Positions 52,463 to 60,551 of a stretch of 64,000 nucleotides of DNA are shown here, in pieces. Both the position numbers and the translations under genes were made by a program. The notes below the pieces were generated by a model. It was not told where the DNA came from. It saw only the letters and a program-made list of their open reading frames with translations, and searched no databases. The stretch's first letter is position 1. Every line of letters starts with the position of its first letter. The DNA is taken from the NCBI RefSeq assembly GCF_026627445.1, contig NZ_JAPNLJ010000018.1, positions 86,362 to 150,361 of the forward strand. The letters are read 5' to 3'. The stretch comes from Streptomyces sp. H27-H1 (GTDB taxonomy: Bacteria; Actinomycetota; Actinomycetes; Streptomycetales; Streptomycetaceae).

Positions 52463-52684
52463 TCAGGCCTCGGCTTCGCCGTCGAGCCGGAAGCCGACCT
52501 TGATGCCCACCTGGTAGTGCGCGATCTCGCCGTTCTCGATGTGTCCTCTGATCTGGACGACCTCGAGCCAGTCCAGATTGTGCAGCGTCTCGCTCGCGCG
52601 GGCGACGCCGTTGCGGATGGCCTGGTCGATGCCCTCGTGGGACGTGCCCACGATCTCGGTCACCCGGTACGTGTGATTGGACAT
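52463..52684 (-). CDS. Dodecin family flavin-binding protein
   Basis: A 73-residue protein from ATG 52684. The dodecin pattern is complete: TYRVTEIVGTSHEGIDQAI, RNGVARASETLHNLDWLEV and VQIRGHIENGEIAHYQVGIK, here in overlapping short pieces. The Trp near residue 39 is the aromatic residue that stacks on flavin. Dodecins form dodecamers that store FMN, riboflavin or CoA-type ligands. It is monocistronic. Confidence 0.96.
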   Translation of the reverse strand: MSNHTYRVTEIVGTSHEGIDQAIRNGVARASETLHNLDWLEVVQIRGHIENGEIAHYQVGIKVGFRLDGEAEA

Positions 52685-52783
52685 GGGGGTCTCCCGACAC
52701 TGGGTGGCTGTTGCCTTGTTCTACGGTGCCCCAGTAAGTCCGGGTCCGCGAACTTTGCGTGAACAATCCATAGCGGTACCCCC

Positions 52784-52813
52784 TTGACCCACCCATTGGT
52801 CTATGCCAATTTC
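52784..52813 (+). promoter_or_regulatory. DasR-like operator within a promoter
   Basis: ATTGGTCTATGCCAAT at 52795-52810 is an imperfect palindrome that differs from the DasR-type core TGGTCTAGACCA at two positions. It sits between a possible -35 (TTGACC, 52784-52789) and -10 (CAATTT, 52808-52813) and 40 bases before the solute-binding protein gene. DasR is the GntR-family repressor of aminosugar uptake in streptomycetes. Confidence 0.65.
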
Positions 52814-52849
52814 AAGCCATCTGAGATCCATCCCCAGAAGGTGACCTTC

Positions 52850-54106
52850 GTGAAGATGCGCTTCCTTGCCGTGTCCACCGCTCTCGCGGCCGCGACCGCC
52901 CTCACCGGCTGCAGTCTCGCCGGATCGGCCGGTACGCAGAAGGTGACGCTCTGGCTGATGAAGGGCAGCGCCTCCGACGAGTTCATAGGCCAGTTCACCC
53001 GCACCTTCGAGGACGAACACCCCGATGTGGACCTCGAAGTGAAGATCCAGGAGTGGACGGGGATCGGCGACAAGGTCAACGCGGTCCTGGCCGGCGAGGG
53101 CGAGGAGAGCGCCGACGTCATCGAGGTCGGCAACACCCAGGTCGCCCAGTACCTCGAGGGCGACGGCGTCTCCGAAGTCACCCTGGAGGCCCTGCGCGAG
53201 TGGGGCGGCAAGGACTGGCTGAAGGGCCTCTCCGACCCCGGAAGCGTCAACGGCGCCCAGTTCGGCGTCCCATGGTACGCCGCCAACCGCGTGGTGATCT
53301 ACAACAAGGACCTCTTCGCGAACGCCGGGATCAAGACGCCGGTCAAGACCCGCCAGGAATGGATCCAGGCCACGCAGAAGCTCGACAAGGGCAGCCAGCA
53401 GGGCATCTACCTCGCCGGGCAGAACTGGTACGTCCTCGCCGGGTTCGTCTGGGACGAGGGCGGCGAGCTCGCCGTCGAGGGCGGTGGCCAGTGGGTCGGC
53501 AGCCTCGACGACGAGAAGGCCCTGGCCGGAATGGAGTTCTACAGACAGCTCCAGGCGCTCGGCGACGGCCCCAAGGACGCCGACGAGGAGACGCCCCCGC
53601 AGTCCGACGTCTTCGCCCGCGGCGGGATCGCCCAGATCATCGCCCCGCCCGGCCAGGCCGCTGCCATCGAGGCCGCGAACCCGGCGCTCAAGGGCAAGCT
53701 CGGCTTCTTCCCGATCCCCGGCAAGACGGCCGACAGGGTGGGCTCGGTCTTCACCGGCGGCTCGGACCTGATCATTCCCGCCAGGACGAAGAACCGTAAG
53801 CAGGCCGTCGATGTGATCACGGCCCTGGTAAGCGAGAAGTGGCAGACCGAGCTCGCCCGCACGATGAGCTACGTACCCAACAAGACCAAACTCGCGCACG
53901 TGGTCCAGGGCAACGAAGGCGCCACGGCGATGGCCCCCGGCGCCGCCCAGGGCCGTGCCACCCCGAAGTCCCCCCGCTGGGCCGAGGTGGAGGCCAAGAA
54001 CCCGATCAAGCCGTTCATGACGGCCGTCCTCAACGGCCAGGACCCCGGAAAAGCGGCGAAGGCGGCCTCCGACACCATCAGCAAGGTGCTCAGCTCCGAC
54101 CGCTGA
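52850..54106 (+). CDS. Extracellular solute-binding lipoprotein of an ABC sugar transporter
   Basis: A 418-residue protein; GTG 52850 has GAAGGTGA upstream. The signal peptide ends in lipobox ATALTGCSLAG. KVTLWLMKGSASDEFIGQF and FEDEHPDVDLEVKIQEWTG are the family-1 sugar-binding start; VPWYAANRVVIYNKDLFANAGI and GSVFTGGSDLIIPA follow. The DasR-like operator upstream suggests chitobiose, N-acetylglucosamine or a related sugar, as for DasA. No permease genes follow, so it must share a membrane complex encoded elsewhere or be an orphan receptor. Specificity is inference. Confidence 0.92.
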   Translation: MKMRFLAVSTALAAATALTGCSLAGSAGTQKVTLWLMKGSASDEFIGQFTRTFEDEHPDVDLEVKIQEWTGIGDKVNAVLAGEGEESADVIEVGNTQVAQYLEGDGVSEVTLEALREWGGKDWLKGLSDPGSVNGAQFGVPWYAANRVVIYNKDLFANAGIKTPVKTRQEWIQATQKLDKGSQQGIYLAGQNWYVLAGFVWDEGGELAVEGGGQWVGSLDDEKALAGMEFYRQLQALGDGPKDADEETPPQSDVFARGGIAQIIAPPGQAAAIEAANPALKGKLGFFPIPGKTADRVGSVFTGGSDLIIPARTKNRKQAVDVITALVSEKWQTELARTMSYVPNKTKLAHVVQGNEGATAMAPGAAQGRATPKSPRWAEVEAKNPIKPFMTAVLNGQDPGKAAKAASDTISKVLSSDR

Positions 54107-54149
54107 CCCAGGGCGGGCGGGGGAGCGCGGCGGGTCCCGGTGGCCCGGC

Positions 54150-54420
54150 CCGGGCGGTGGCCGGCTGATCGTCGCCAACCACGTCTCCTGGCGCCCGTAC
54201 AGCCCGTACGGATCGCCTGCCTGCTCGATGACGGGGGGGCCGGCCGGGGCGCCCGCCTTCGTCGGGACGATCCCCTGACCGCCTCGCTGTGGCGGACCCC
54301 GCGGACCCCGCGGACCCCGCGGGGTCCGGGCCGAGGTGTGGCTGCTGCCGCGGATCCCGCCGGGCCGGTACGCGCACCGGCGGGACTCGCGGCCGCGGCT
54401 CAGACCGCCGTGCCGGCCGA
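54150..54420 (+). pseudogene. Remnant of a PlsC-type lysophospholipid acyltransferase gene
   Basis: Family fragments occur in order but in different frames: GGRLIVANHVSW (54153-54191), VQPVRIACLLDDGGAG (54197 on), APAFVG, DDPLTASLWR (to about 54295), VRAEVWLLPRIPPGRYAH, then LAAAAQTAV near 54400. The middle of the enzyme, about 100 residues after NHVSW, is gone. Several compensating and uncompensated indels and a GGACCCCGC triplet expansion at 54294 break the rest. The end runs antisense into egtD. No product can be made. Confidence 0.75.
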
Positions 54421-55455
54421 ACCGGCTCCCTCGTCGCCGCCGGTCACCCCGCCACCGCTGCCCGGCGTACCTTCCCAGCCGTCGGCGCCGATGCCGTCCG
54501 CCACCGACAGCGACAAGGCGAAGCGGCCCGCGACGTCCGTCCACCAATGGGTCAACTCGACTCCTGCCTCGGCGAGTTCCCGACGCACACCCTCCTGACG
54601 GAACTTCGCCGAGATCTCCGTCAGGATCTCCTCACCCTCCTCGAAGGGAACCTCCAGATCCAGCGCCCGGACCTTCACCACCAACTGCCTCCGGGCCCGC
54701 AGCCGCATCTCGATCCACTCGTGCTCCCGATTCCACACCGCCACGTGCATGAAGTCGGCGGCGTGGAAGTCCGCGCCCAACTCCCGGTTCACCACGGTCA
54801 GTACGTTCATGTTGAACTCGCCCGTCACCCCCTGGGCATCGTCGTACGCCGACACCAGGACGGCCGGGTCCTTCACCAGGTCCGTCCCCATCAGCAGCGC
54901 GTCCCCGGGCGACAGCATCGCCCGTACGTCCGCCAGGAACACGGCCCGCTCCGGCGGCAGCAGGTTTCCGATCGTGCCGCCCAGGAACACCACCAGCCGG
55001 GGTCCCGGCGAGTCCGGCAGTCGCAGCGCCCGGGTGAAATCGGCCAGCAACGCGTGTACGCGCAACCCGGGATGCTCCTCCAGCAGCGCCTTCGCCGCTC
55101 CCGTCAGCGCGCTCTCGCTCACGTCCACCGGTACGTACGTGTCCAGCGCGGGCAGCGCCTCGATCAGGTGCCGGGTCTTCTCCGAGGAGCCGGAACCCAG
55201 CTCCACCAGGGTCCGGGCCCCGCTCACCGAGGCGATCTCCCGGGCCCGTTCGAGCAGGATCTCCCGCTCGGCGCGCGTCGGGTAGTACTCGGGCAACCGG
55301 GTGATCTCCTCGAAGAGTTCACTGCCCCGGGCGTCGTAGAACCACTTGGGCGGCAACGACTTGGGGGATCCGGTCAGCCCGTCGCTCACATCCGTGCGCA
55401 GCGCCGACTCGGCGGCGTGCTCGTCGAGCATGCGGGTCAGCTGGAAATCGTTCAC
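54400..55455 (-). CDS. egtD: L-histidine N-alpha-methyltransferase EgtD
   Basis: A 351-residue protein from GTG 55455, overlapping the egtC stop by four bases. It trimethylates histidine to hercynine with SAM. SLPPKWFYDARGSELFEEIT and LPEYYPTRAEREIL are the DUF2260 start; LVELGSGSSEKTRHLI binds SAM; FLGGTIGNLLPPER and FNMNVLTVVNRELGADF hold substrate residues; the end motif ELTHWWTDVAGRFALSL is intact. About 25 extra Gly/Ser/Glu-rich residues form the C-terminus, probably acquired by reading into the degenerate plsC region. Confidence 0.96.
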   Translation of the reverse strand: MNDFQLTRMLDEHAAESALRTDVSDGLTGSPKSLPPKWFYDARGSELFEEITRLPEYYPTRAEREILLERAREIASVSGARTLVELGSGSSEKTRHLIEALPALDTYVPVDVSESALTGAAKALLEEHPGLRVHALLADFTRALRLPDSPGPRLVVFLGGTIGNLLPPERAVFLADVRAMLSPGDALLMGTDLVKDPAVLVSAYDDAQGVTGEFNMNVLTVVNRELGADFHAADFMHVAVWNREHEWIEMRLRARRQLVVKVRALDLEVPFEEGEEILTEISAKFRQEGVRRELAEAGVELTHWWTDVAGRFALSLSVADGIGADGWEGTPGSGGGVTGGDEGAGSAGTAV

Positions 55456-56240
55456 TGGCCTTCGTCTCCTTGATGCGGCGCGCCGGCGGGGGTCTCCTTC
55501 AGGGAGACGAGGTCGACCCGCGTGCGGGTGGCGGTCAGCAGGGTCCGGTCGGGTACCTCGCACCAGCGCGAGTCGTCGTCGTAGGGCTCCGAGGCGACCA
55601 CCGTGCGCTGCGCGGCCGCGTCGGTCAGGTACCAGAGGGAATCCCCCCAGGCCGTCGCCGCGATGGCCCGGCCGTCGGTCAGCAACAGGTTCAAGCGGGA
55701 TCCGGGCGAGGCCGCGGCCAGCTCCCGTACCGCTCCGGCGAGCGCCGGGCCGAGGTCCGGATCGGCCCGCAGCCGGTTCAGGACCAGCGCCCAGATCAGC
55801 GCCGAATCCGTACGGGAGGTCAGGGACAGCAGCTCCTGGAGCGGCAGCCGGGCGGCTACCGGGGCCACGGCGTCCGGCCAGTCCCGCAGCGAGCCGTTGT
55901 GACTGAACAGCCACCGGCCCTCCGTGAACGGGGCGGCCGCAGCCTCCCCCTCCGCCCCGGGGCGCGTGGCGTCCCGTACGGCGGCCAGTACGGCCCCGCT
56001 GCGGACCACCCGGGTCAGATCGCTGAAGGTCAGGTCGCCCCAGATCGGACCGGCCCGGCGGTAACGGGCGGGCACCGGGTCCCCCTCCGCGTACCAGCCG
56101 ACGCCGAAGCCGTCGGCGTTGATCGTGCCGGACCGCTGGCGGCGAGGCTCCCACGACTGACGGACCAGTGAGTGCTCGGGCTCGCTCAGCACCCGGCCGA
56201 GGTGCACGGACGCCCCCAGATAGGCGAGATGACGGCACAT
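55452..56240 (-). CDS. egtC: Ergothioneine biosynthesis amidohydrolase EgtC
   Basis: A 262-residue class II glutamine-amidotransferase-like enzyme from ATG 56240. Met removal exposes the nucleophile Cys2 (MCRHLAYLG). NADGFGVGWYAEGDP, LFSHNGSLRDW and SRTDSALIWALVLNRL are the Ntn-hydrolase motifs. It removes glutamate from the gamma-glutamyl hercynylcysteine sulfoxide intermediate. The start shares one base with the egtB stop (TGATG) and the stop overlaps egtD, so translation is coupled. Confidence 0.95.
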   Translation of the reverse strand: MCRHLAYLGASVHLGRVLSEPEHSLVRQSWEPRRQRSGTINADGFGVGWYAEGDPVPARYRRAGPIWGDLTFSDLTRVVRSGAVLAAVRDATRPGAEGEAAAAPFTEGRWLFSHNGSLRDWPDAVAPVAARLPLQELLSLTSRTDSALIWALVLNRLRADPDLGPALAGAVRELAAASPGSRLNLLLTDGRAIAATAWGDSLWYLTDAAAQRTVVASEPYDDDSRWCEVPDRTLLTATRTRVDLVSLKETPAGAPHQGDEGQ

Positions 56241-57562
56241 CACGCCTGCCCGGCGGGGCCGGCGCTGCGCGCGGTCCGGAACCCGGAGAAGATCTGCCGG
56301 CGCACCGGCAGGTCCCAGTTGCGGAAGGTGCCCCGGCAGGCCACCGGATCCACGGCGAAGGAACCGCCGCGCAGCACCTTGTGCTCGGGGCCGAAGAACA
56401 CCTCCGAGTACTCGCGGTACGGGAACGCCCGGAACCCGGGGTAGGGGAGGAAGTCCGAAGCCGTCCACTCCCATACGTCGCCGATGAGCTGGCGCACTCC
56501 GAGCGGGGAGGCGCCGGCCGGGTATCCGCCCGCCCGGGCCGGGCGCAGATGGCGCTGGCCGAGGTTGGCGTGCGCCGCCGTGGGGTCCGCGTCACCCCAC
56601 GGGAAGCGGGTGGAGCGGCCGGTCGCCGGATCGTGGCGTGCGGCCTTCTCCCACTCCGCCTCGGTGGGCAGTCGGCGCCCGGCCCAGCGGGCGTACGCGT
56701 CGGCCTCGTACCAGCTCACGTGCAGTACCGGCTCTTCCCCGGGCACCGGTTCGGTGACCCCGAAACGACGCCGCAGCCACGTGCCGTCCTCGCGGTGCCA
56801 GAACAGCGGGGCCTCGATCCCGTGCCGGCGGATCTCCTCCCAGCCGGCCGCCGCCCACCACCGCTCCTCGCGGTAGCCGCCGTCCGCCATGAACTGCTGG
56901 TAGCCGGCGTTGGTGACCGGCGCCGTGTCGATCCAGAAGGCCTCGACCTCCCGCTGGTGCGCGGGCCGCTCGTTGTCCAGCGACCAGGGCTCCGTGGAAG
57001 TGCCCATCGTGAACGGCCCGGCGGGAACGAGCACTTCGGCCGCGGGCGGCGGTGGTCCTTGCGGGGGATCCGGATCGGGAGCCGTCAGCACCGCCGCACC
57101 CTGGCGCAACTGATGGGTGATCAGCATCGTTTCGTCGTGCTGCTGTTCGTGCTGGGCGATCATCCCGAAGACGTAGCCGCCGTCCAGCAGGGCCGTGCCC
57201 TCCAGTGGCGTGCGGTCCAGCAGGTCGAAGACCCGGCCGCGCACCTCGGCGGCGTACCGGCGGGCCTGGTCCGGGGCCAGCAGCGGCAACTTCGGGCGTT
57301 CCGAACGGGGATGCTCGAACGCATCGTAGAGCGGGTCTATTTCGGGGTGCATGGACTCGCGGCCGGCCACGTTGCGCAGCAGCCAGAGCTCCTCCATGTT
57401 GCCGATGTGCGCGAGGTCCCAGACCAGCGGGGACATCAGGGGGGAGTGCTGGGCCGTCAGATCGGCTTCGGAGACGGCGTCGGTGAGTCCGGCCGTGCGC
57501 AGGCGCGCCGCGGTCAGGGCGGCGGCGGCCCGCTCGCGCAGGAGCTCCGGTTCGGCGGTCAT
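56240..57562 (-). CDS. egtB: Hercynine oxygenase (sulfoxide synthase) EgtB
   Basis: A 440-residue protein from ATG 57562. The DinB-like N-terminal half provides iron ligands in LVWDLAHIGNMEELWLL and AQHEQQHDETML. The formylglycine-generating-enzyme-like C-terminal half has PFTMGTSTEPWSLDNERPAH, RRLPTEAEWEKAAR, LIGDVWEWTASDF and VLRGGSFA. It joins gamma-glutamylcysteine to hercynine with O2. Gene overlaps at both ends (ATGA with egtA, TGATG with egtC). Confidence 0.96.
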   Translation of the reverse strand: MTAEPELLRERAAAALTAARLRTAGLTDAVSEADLTAQHSPLMSPLVWDLAHIGNMEELWLLRNVAGRESMHPEIDPLYDAFEHPRSERPKLPLLAPDQARRYAAEVRGRVFDLLDRTPLEGTALLDGGYVFGMIAQHEQQHDETMLITHQLRQGAAVLTAPDPDPPQGPPPPAAEVLVPAGPFTMGTSTEPWSLDNERPAHQREVEAFWIDTAPVTNAGYQQFMADGGYREERWWAAAGWEEIRRHGIEAPLFWHREDGTWLRRRFGVTEPVPGEEPVLHVSWYEADAYARWAGRRLPTEAEWEKAARHDPATGRSTRFPWGDADPTAAHANLGQRHLRPARAGGYPAGASPLGVRQLIGDVWEWTASDFLPYPGFRAFPYREYSEVFFGPEHKVLRGGSFAVDPVACRGTFRNWDLPVRRQIFSGFRTARSAGPAGQA

Positions 57563-58923
57563 GGGCGGGCCTCCTCGCCGGCCGGCTGCGGCCGGGTTCG
57601 CGGGTGCGGGCGTGACGGCGCTTTCGGGTGCCGGGTCTGCTCCGGCCCGGCCCGGTCGTCGGCCGGACAGCGCCCGCGGGACACGTAGCGCTCGGTGAAC
57701 TCACCCAGCGCGTCCATGACGTGGCCGCCCGCTCCCAGCCGGGGCAGCGCCGAGGACGCGGCCCGGAAGCAGGCGCGGGCGGCGGACCGCAGCTCCGGAT
57801 CGGCCAGCGCGTTCCGGGCGGCGGACCGCCACAGCGGATTGCGCGGCGCGGGCCCGGCGCCGTAGGAGTCGGCCAGCCCCTTCGCCACCCGGTACGCGGT
57901 CTCCGCGGCCTCCGGGTCGTCGAACAGCGCGTGCACCACGGCCACCGGGACCAGCCAGCCGTCCTCGCCGGGCTGGGCGTCGATCATCCGCAGCTCCAGA
58001 TGGCCCCGGGGCCGTACCGGCGGGAACAGCGTGGTCAGGTGGTAGTCCAGATCCTCGGCGGTCGGCGGCCGGTGGCCGCCGCCGGAGCGCAGCCAGTCGC
58101 GGAAGGTCAGCCCGCGCGGGACCGCCCAGGGCGCGCCCCCCTCGGCCGTCCGTACGCACATCACCTCGGTGTCCAGAGCCTGCCGGGCCCACGCGCCGCG
58201 CGGCTCCGCCTCCAGCGGCGGGGCGAGGGAGCGCCGGGTGTCGATATCGCTCCACACGCCTTGGCGGGCGCACCGCCAGCCCGCGTACGGGCCCTCGCGC
58301 GCGGGGGAGTTGGCGAAGGCGGCGACCAGCACCGCACCGAGGAGGTGGGCCAGGCGCCAGCGCCGGCCGTGGCCCAGCGGGCCCGGCTCCTCGTGACCGG
58401 CGTCCACGCACACCTGGACGGAGGCCGAGGCGCACATCATGGCGCGCCCGGCCGGGCCGGTGCGGTCGAAGTAGGTCTCCATCGCCTCGTACCGCGGGCT
58501 GGCCAGCATCCGCCGCAGTGGTCGGCGCGGGTCCTGGCCGAGCCCGCTCAGCACCAGCCCCTGTTCGCGCAGGGCGCCCCGGACGGCGGTCAGATCGGCC
58601 TGGAGGCCGTCGAGGCACCCGGTCAGGGAGGCGGCGGGGGCCGAGCTGAGCTCCAGCTGGCCGCCGGGCTCGATGGTGACGAGGGACCCGAGGGCGAGCG
58701 CGCCGGCCGCCTCGTGCGCGGCGGCCAGCCGCTCGTGGGAAACGGGCCGGCCGGGGTGTTCGGCGTCGAACACCAGCCATTCGAGCTCCGCGCCGAGCAG
58801 CCGGGGCGGGCCGGTCTTGAAGCAGATGCCGTGGAGCAGTTCCTCGGCGTCGGCTTCGGTCAGACGGTTGAGTGAGTCCTGGGGCATGACGGGGCCCTCG
58901 TCTCGCGTCGTCGGCTGTGACAT
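57559..58923 (-). CDS. egtA: Glutamate-cysteine ligase EgtA
   Basis: A 454-residue protein from ATG 58923; ATG 58887 with GAGGG upstream would give a product 12 residues shorter and is equally possible. LLGAELEWLVFD is the ATP-grasp-like GCS2 start, TIEPGGQLELSSAP and MMCASASVQVCVDAG follow, and LELRMIDAQPGEDGWLVPVA closes the site. It makes gamma-glutamylcysteine for EgtB. The tail is Pro/Arg-rich. It heads the egtABCD operon; egtE, the final lyase, is not in this window. Confidence 0.94.
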   Translation of the reverse strand: MSQPTTRDEGPVMPQDSLNRLTEADAEELLHGICFKTGPPRLLGAELEWLVFDAEHPGRPVSHERLAAAHEAAGALALGSLVTIEPGGQLELSSAPAASLTGCLDGLQADLTAVRGALREQGLVLSGLGQDPRRPLRRMLASPRYEAMETYFDRTGPAGRAMMCASASVQVCVDAGHEEPGPLGHGRRWRLAHLLGAVLVAAFANSPAREGPYAGWRCARQGVWSDIDTRRSLAPPLEAEPRGAWARQALDTEVMCVRTAEGGAPWAVPRGLTFRDWLRSGGGHRPPTAEDLDYHLTTLFPPVRPRGHLELRMIDAQPGEDGWLVPVAVVHALFDDPEAAETAYRVAKGLADSYGAGPAPRNPLWRSAARNALADPELRSAARACFRAASSALPRLGAGGHVMDALGEFTERYVSRGRCPADDRAGPEQTRHPKAPSRPHPRTRPQPAGEEARP

Positions 58924-58994
58924 CACTCGTGCCTACCCGTCCCTCGGGGCACAAATCCATTGCGGCGGCCTGCCGGAGCGCCGAAGATCGCCGT

Positions 58995-59852
58995 ATGAGT
59001 GGCAGATTGCGCGAGATCGCGCGGGAGAACGCGGAGATCGTGGCGGCCGGCGGCTACCGGACGCGGTCGGGGCGGCAGGTCACGCTCGCCGCCGCCGTGG
59101 CGGAGGCCAAGGCAGGAACCACGATATATGGCCCGAACCGGGTCATTCCAGGCGAACTGGCCTCGGTGGGCACCCGCCGGACCGCCGTCGAGGTCACCGG
59201 CGAGAGCAGCACGGTCGCGGCCCGCAGGCTCGCGGAGCAGCAGCCCGGGACGGTTGCGGTGGCCGTCCTGAACTTCGCTTCGGCCCGCAATCCCGGGGGC
59301 GGCTACGTCCGCGGGGCCAAGGCCCAGGAGGAGGCCCTCTGCCGCGCCTCGGCGCTGTACGAGACCCTCCTGCAGGCTCCGGAGTACTACGAGATCCACC
59401 GCGCCGAGGTCAGCACCTTCTACACCGACCGGGTGATTCACTCACCCGGAGTCCCCGTTTTCCGCGACGACCGGGGCAACCTGCTGGACACCCCCTTCCG
59501 AGCCGGATTCCTCACCTCCCCGGCCCCGAACGCGGGCACCATCCGCCGCCAGGAACCGGACCGCGAGCCCGAGATCCCCGCCGCCCTCGCACGCCGCGCG
59601 CAGCTGGTACTGGAAGTCGCCGCGCTGCACGGATACCGGGACCTGGTACTGGGGGCCTGGGGGTGCGGCGTCTTCCAGAACGACCCCGCCCAGGTGGCGG
59701 AGGTCTTCCGGGGGCTGCTGGCGGGACGCTTCGCCGGCGTGTTCGAACGGGTGGTGTTCGGCGTGCTGGACCGCAAGCCGCAGACGCGGGACACGTTCGA
59801 ACGGGTACTGGCGGGCCTCACCCAGGCCACGGGAGGCCCGCAGGAGACGTAG
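58995..59852 (+). CDS. Bacterial-type poly(ADP-ribose) glycohydrolase-like protein (TIGR02452/DUF2263)
   Basis: A 285-residue protein from ATG 58995. The PARG signature, GGG-x6-QEE, is exact in NPGGGYVRGAKAQEEALCR at about residue 97. LREIARENAEIVAAGGY is the usual start of TIGR02452, and LVLGAWGCGVFQNDPAQVAE the conserved macrodomain loop. Members with this signature, such as the Thermomonospora enzyme, cleave poly(ADP-ribose). No PARP gene is visible here. It is divergent from egtA with 71 bases between. Confidence 0.92.
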   Translation: MSGRLREIARENAEIVAAGGYRTRSGRQVTLAAAVAEAKAGTTIYGPNRVIPGELASVGTRRTAVEVTGESSTVAARRLAEQQPGTVAVAVLNFASARNPGGGYVRGAKAQEEALCRASALYETLLQAPEYYEIHRAEVSTFYTDRVIHSPGVPVFRDDRGNLLDTPFRAGFLTSPAPNAGTIRRQEPDREPEIPAALARRAQLVLEVAALHGYRDLVLGAWGCGVFQNDPAQVAEVFRGLLAGRFAGVFERVVFGVLDRKPQTRDTFERVLAGLTQATGGPQET

Positions 59853-59874
59853 GGCCGCGTACTCAGGCCCGCCC

Positions 59875-59977
59875 GGCTACCGCTGGCCGTGACGGTCGGG
59901 CACCCGGGCCCGTCCGGCTACCGCCGCCGTACCGCTCGGCACCCGGGCCCGTCCGGCTACCGCCAGCCGTACCGCTC
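59875..59977. repeat. Degenerate 40-bp repeat covering the 3' end of the PemK-like gene
   Basis: A unit of about 40 bases containing GCCGTACCGCTC and CACCCGGGCCCGTCCGGCTA occurs almost exactly twice (ends at 59977 and 59937) and a third, more diverged time (near 59898). On the minus strand the first copy holds the last codons ERYGWR and the stop of the gene at 59957; the other two lie in its 3' flank. Confidence 0.8.
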
Positions 59978-60418
59978 GCACAGCCGGTCCACCACGAGCT
60001 GGAACCGGCCCCGGTCCAGTGCACACGCCTCGCGCCGCATGCCGTCCTCGTGCACGCGCAGTACCCGGTCCACGTCCACCCAGGACTCCCGCCCCGCGCT
60101 GTCCCAGGGCCCGGTCCCGATCGGGACCCACTCCCGGTCGTGGTCGTGCCGCTTGCTGGACAACTGCACGGCCAGGAGCGTGCCGGCTTCCTCGCGGGCC
60201 ACGACCAGCACCGGCCGGTCCTTGCCCCGCCCGTCGTTCTCCTCGTACGGAACGAAGGTCCAGACGATCTCCCCGGGGTCGGGATTCCCGTCGCGGTCGG
60301 GAGCGTACGAGGTCTGCACCGGCCCGACGGCCTGCGGATCCGCCTCGGCGGTCGCCGTGTTCCCGTCACGGCCGGGCTGCTCTACGTGACCATTGCTGTG
60401 GTGTGAAAGTGCCGTCAT
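59957..60418 (-). CDS. PemK/MazF-like protein
   Basis: A 153-residue protein from ATG 60418. After a disordered N-terminus of about 45 residues, the MazF-like fold reads GNPDPGEIVWTFVPYEENDG, RGKDRPVLVVAREEAGTLLA and WVPIGTGPWDSAGRESWVDV. PGEIVW and KDRPVLVV match the RNase toxin family. The catalytic Arg is probably the one in KDRP. No antitoxin gene is adjacent, so it may not be a toxin-antitoxin toxin. It lies downstream of the hydrolase with a hairpin between. Confidence 0.8.
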   Translation of the reverse strand: MTALSHHSNGHVEQPGRDGNTATAEADPQAVGPVQTSYAPDRDGNPDPGEIVWTFVPYEENDGRGKDRPVLVVAREEAGTLLAVQLSSKRHDHDREWVPIGTGPWDSAGRESWVDVDRVLRVHEDGMRREACALDRGRFQLVVDRLCERYGWR

Positions 60419-60461
60419 TCGGGCGAGGTTACCGGGTGCCCCCGGCCAACCCGGGGTACGG

Positions 60462-60507
60462 GCACACCCCCTCGGCCGAACGGGGAGTCCTGCCGAGAGG
60501 GGTGTGC
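60462..60507. terminator. Hairpin between hydrolase and PemK-like gene
   Basis: GCACACCCC (60462-60470) pairs with GGGGTGTGC (60499-60507), and CTCGGC (60471-60476) with GCCGAG (60492-60497) across one bulged base. It lies 45 bases beyond the hydrolase stop on the minus strand. Confidence 0.6.
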
Positions 60508-60551
60508 ACGGGTGCGGCCGGGCCGCGGTCCCGAGTCGATGGGGCCGGACC

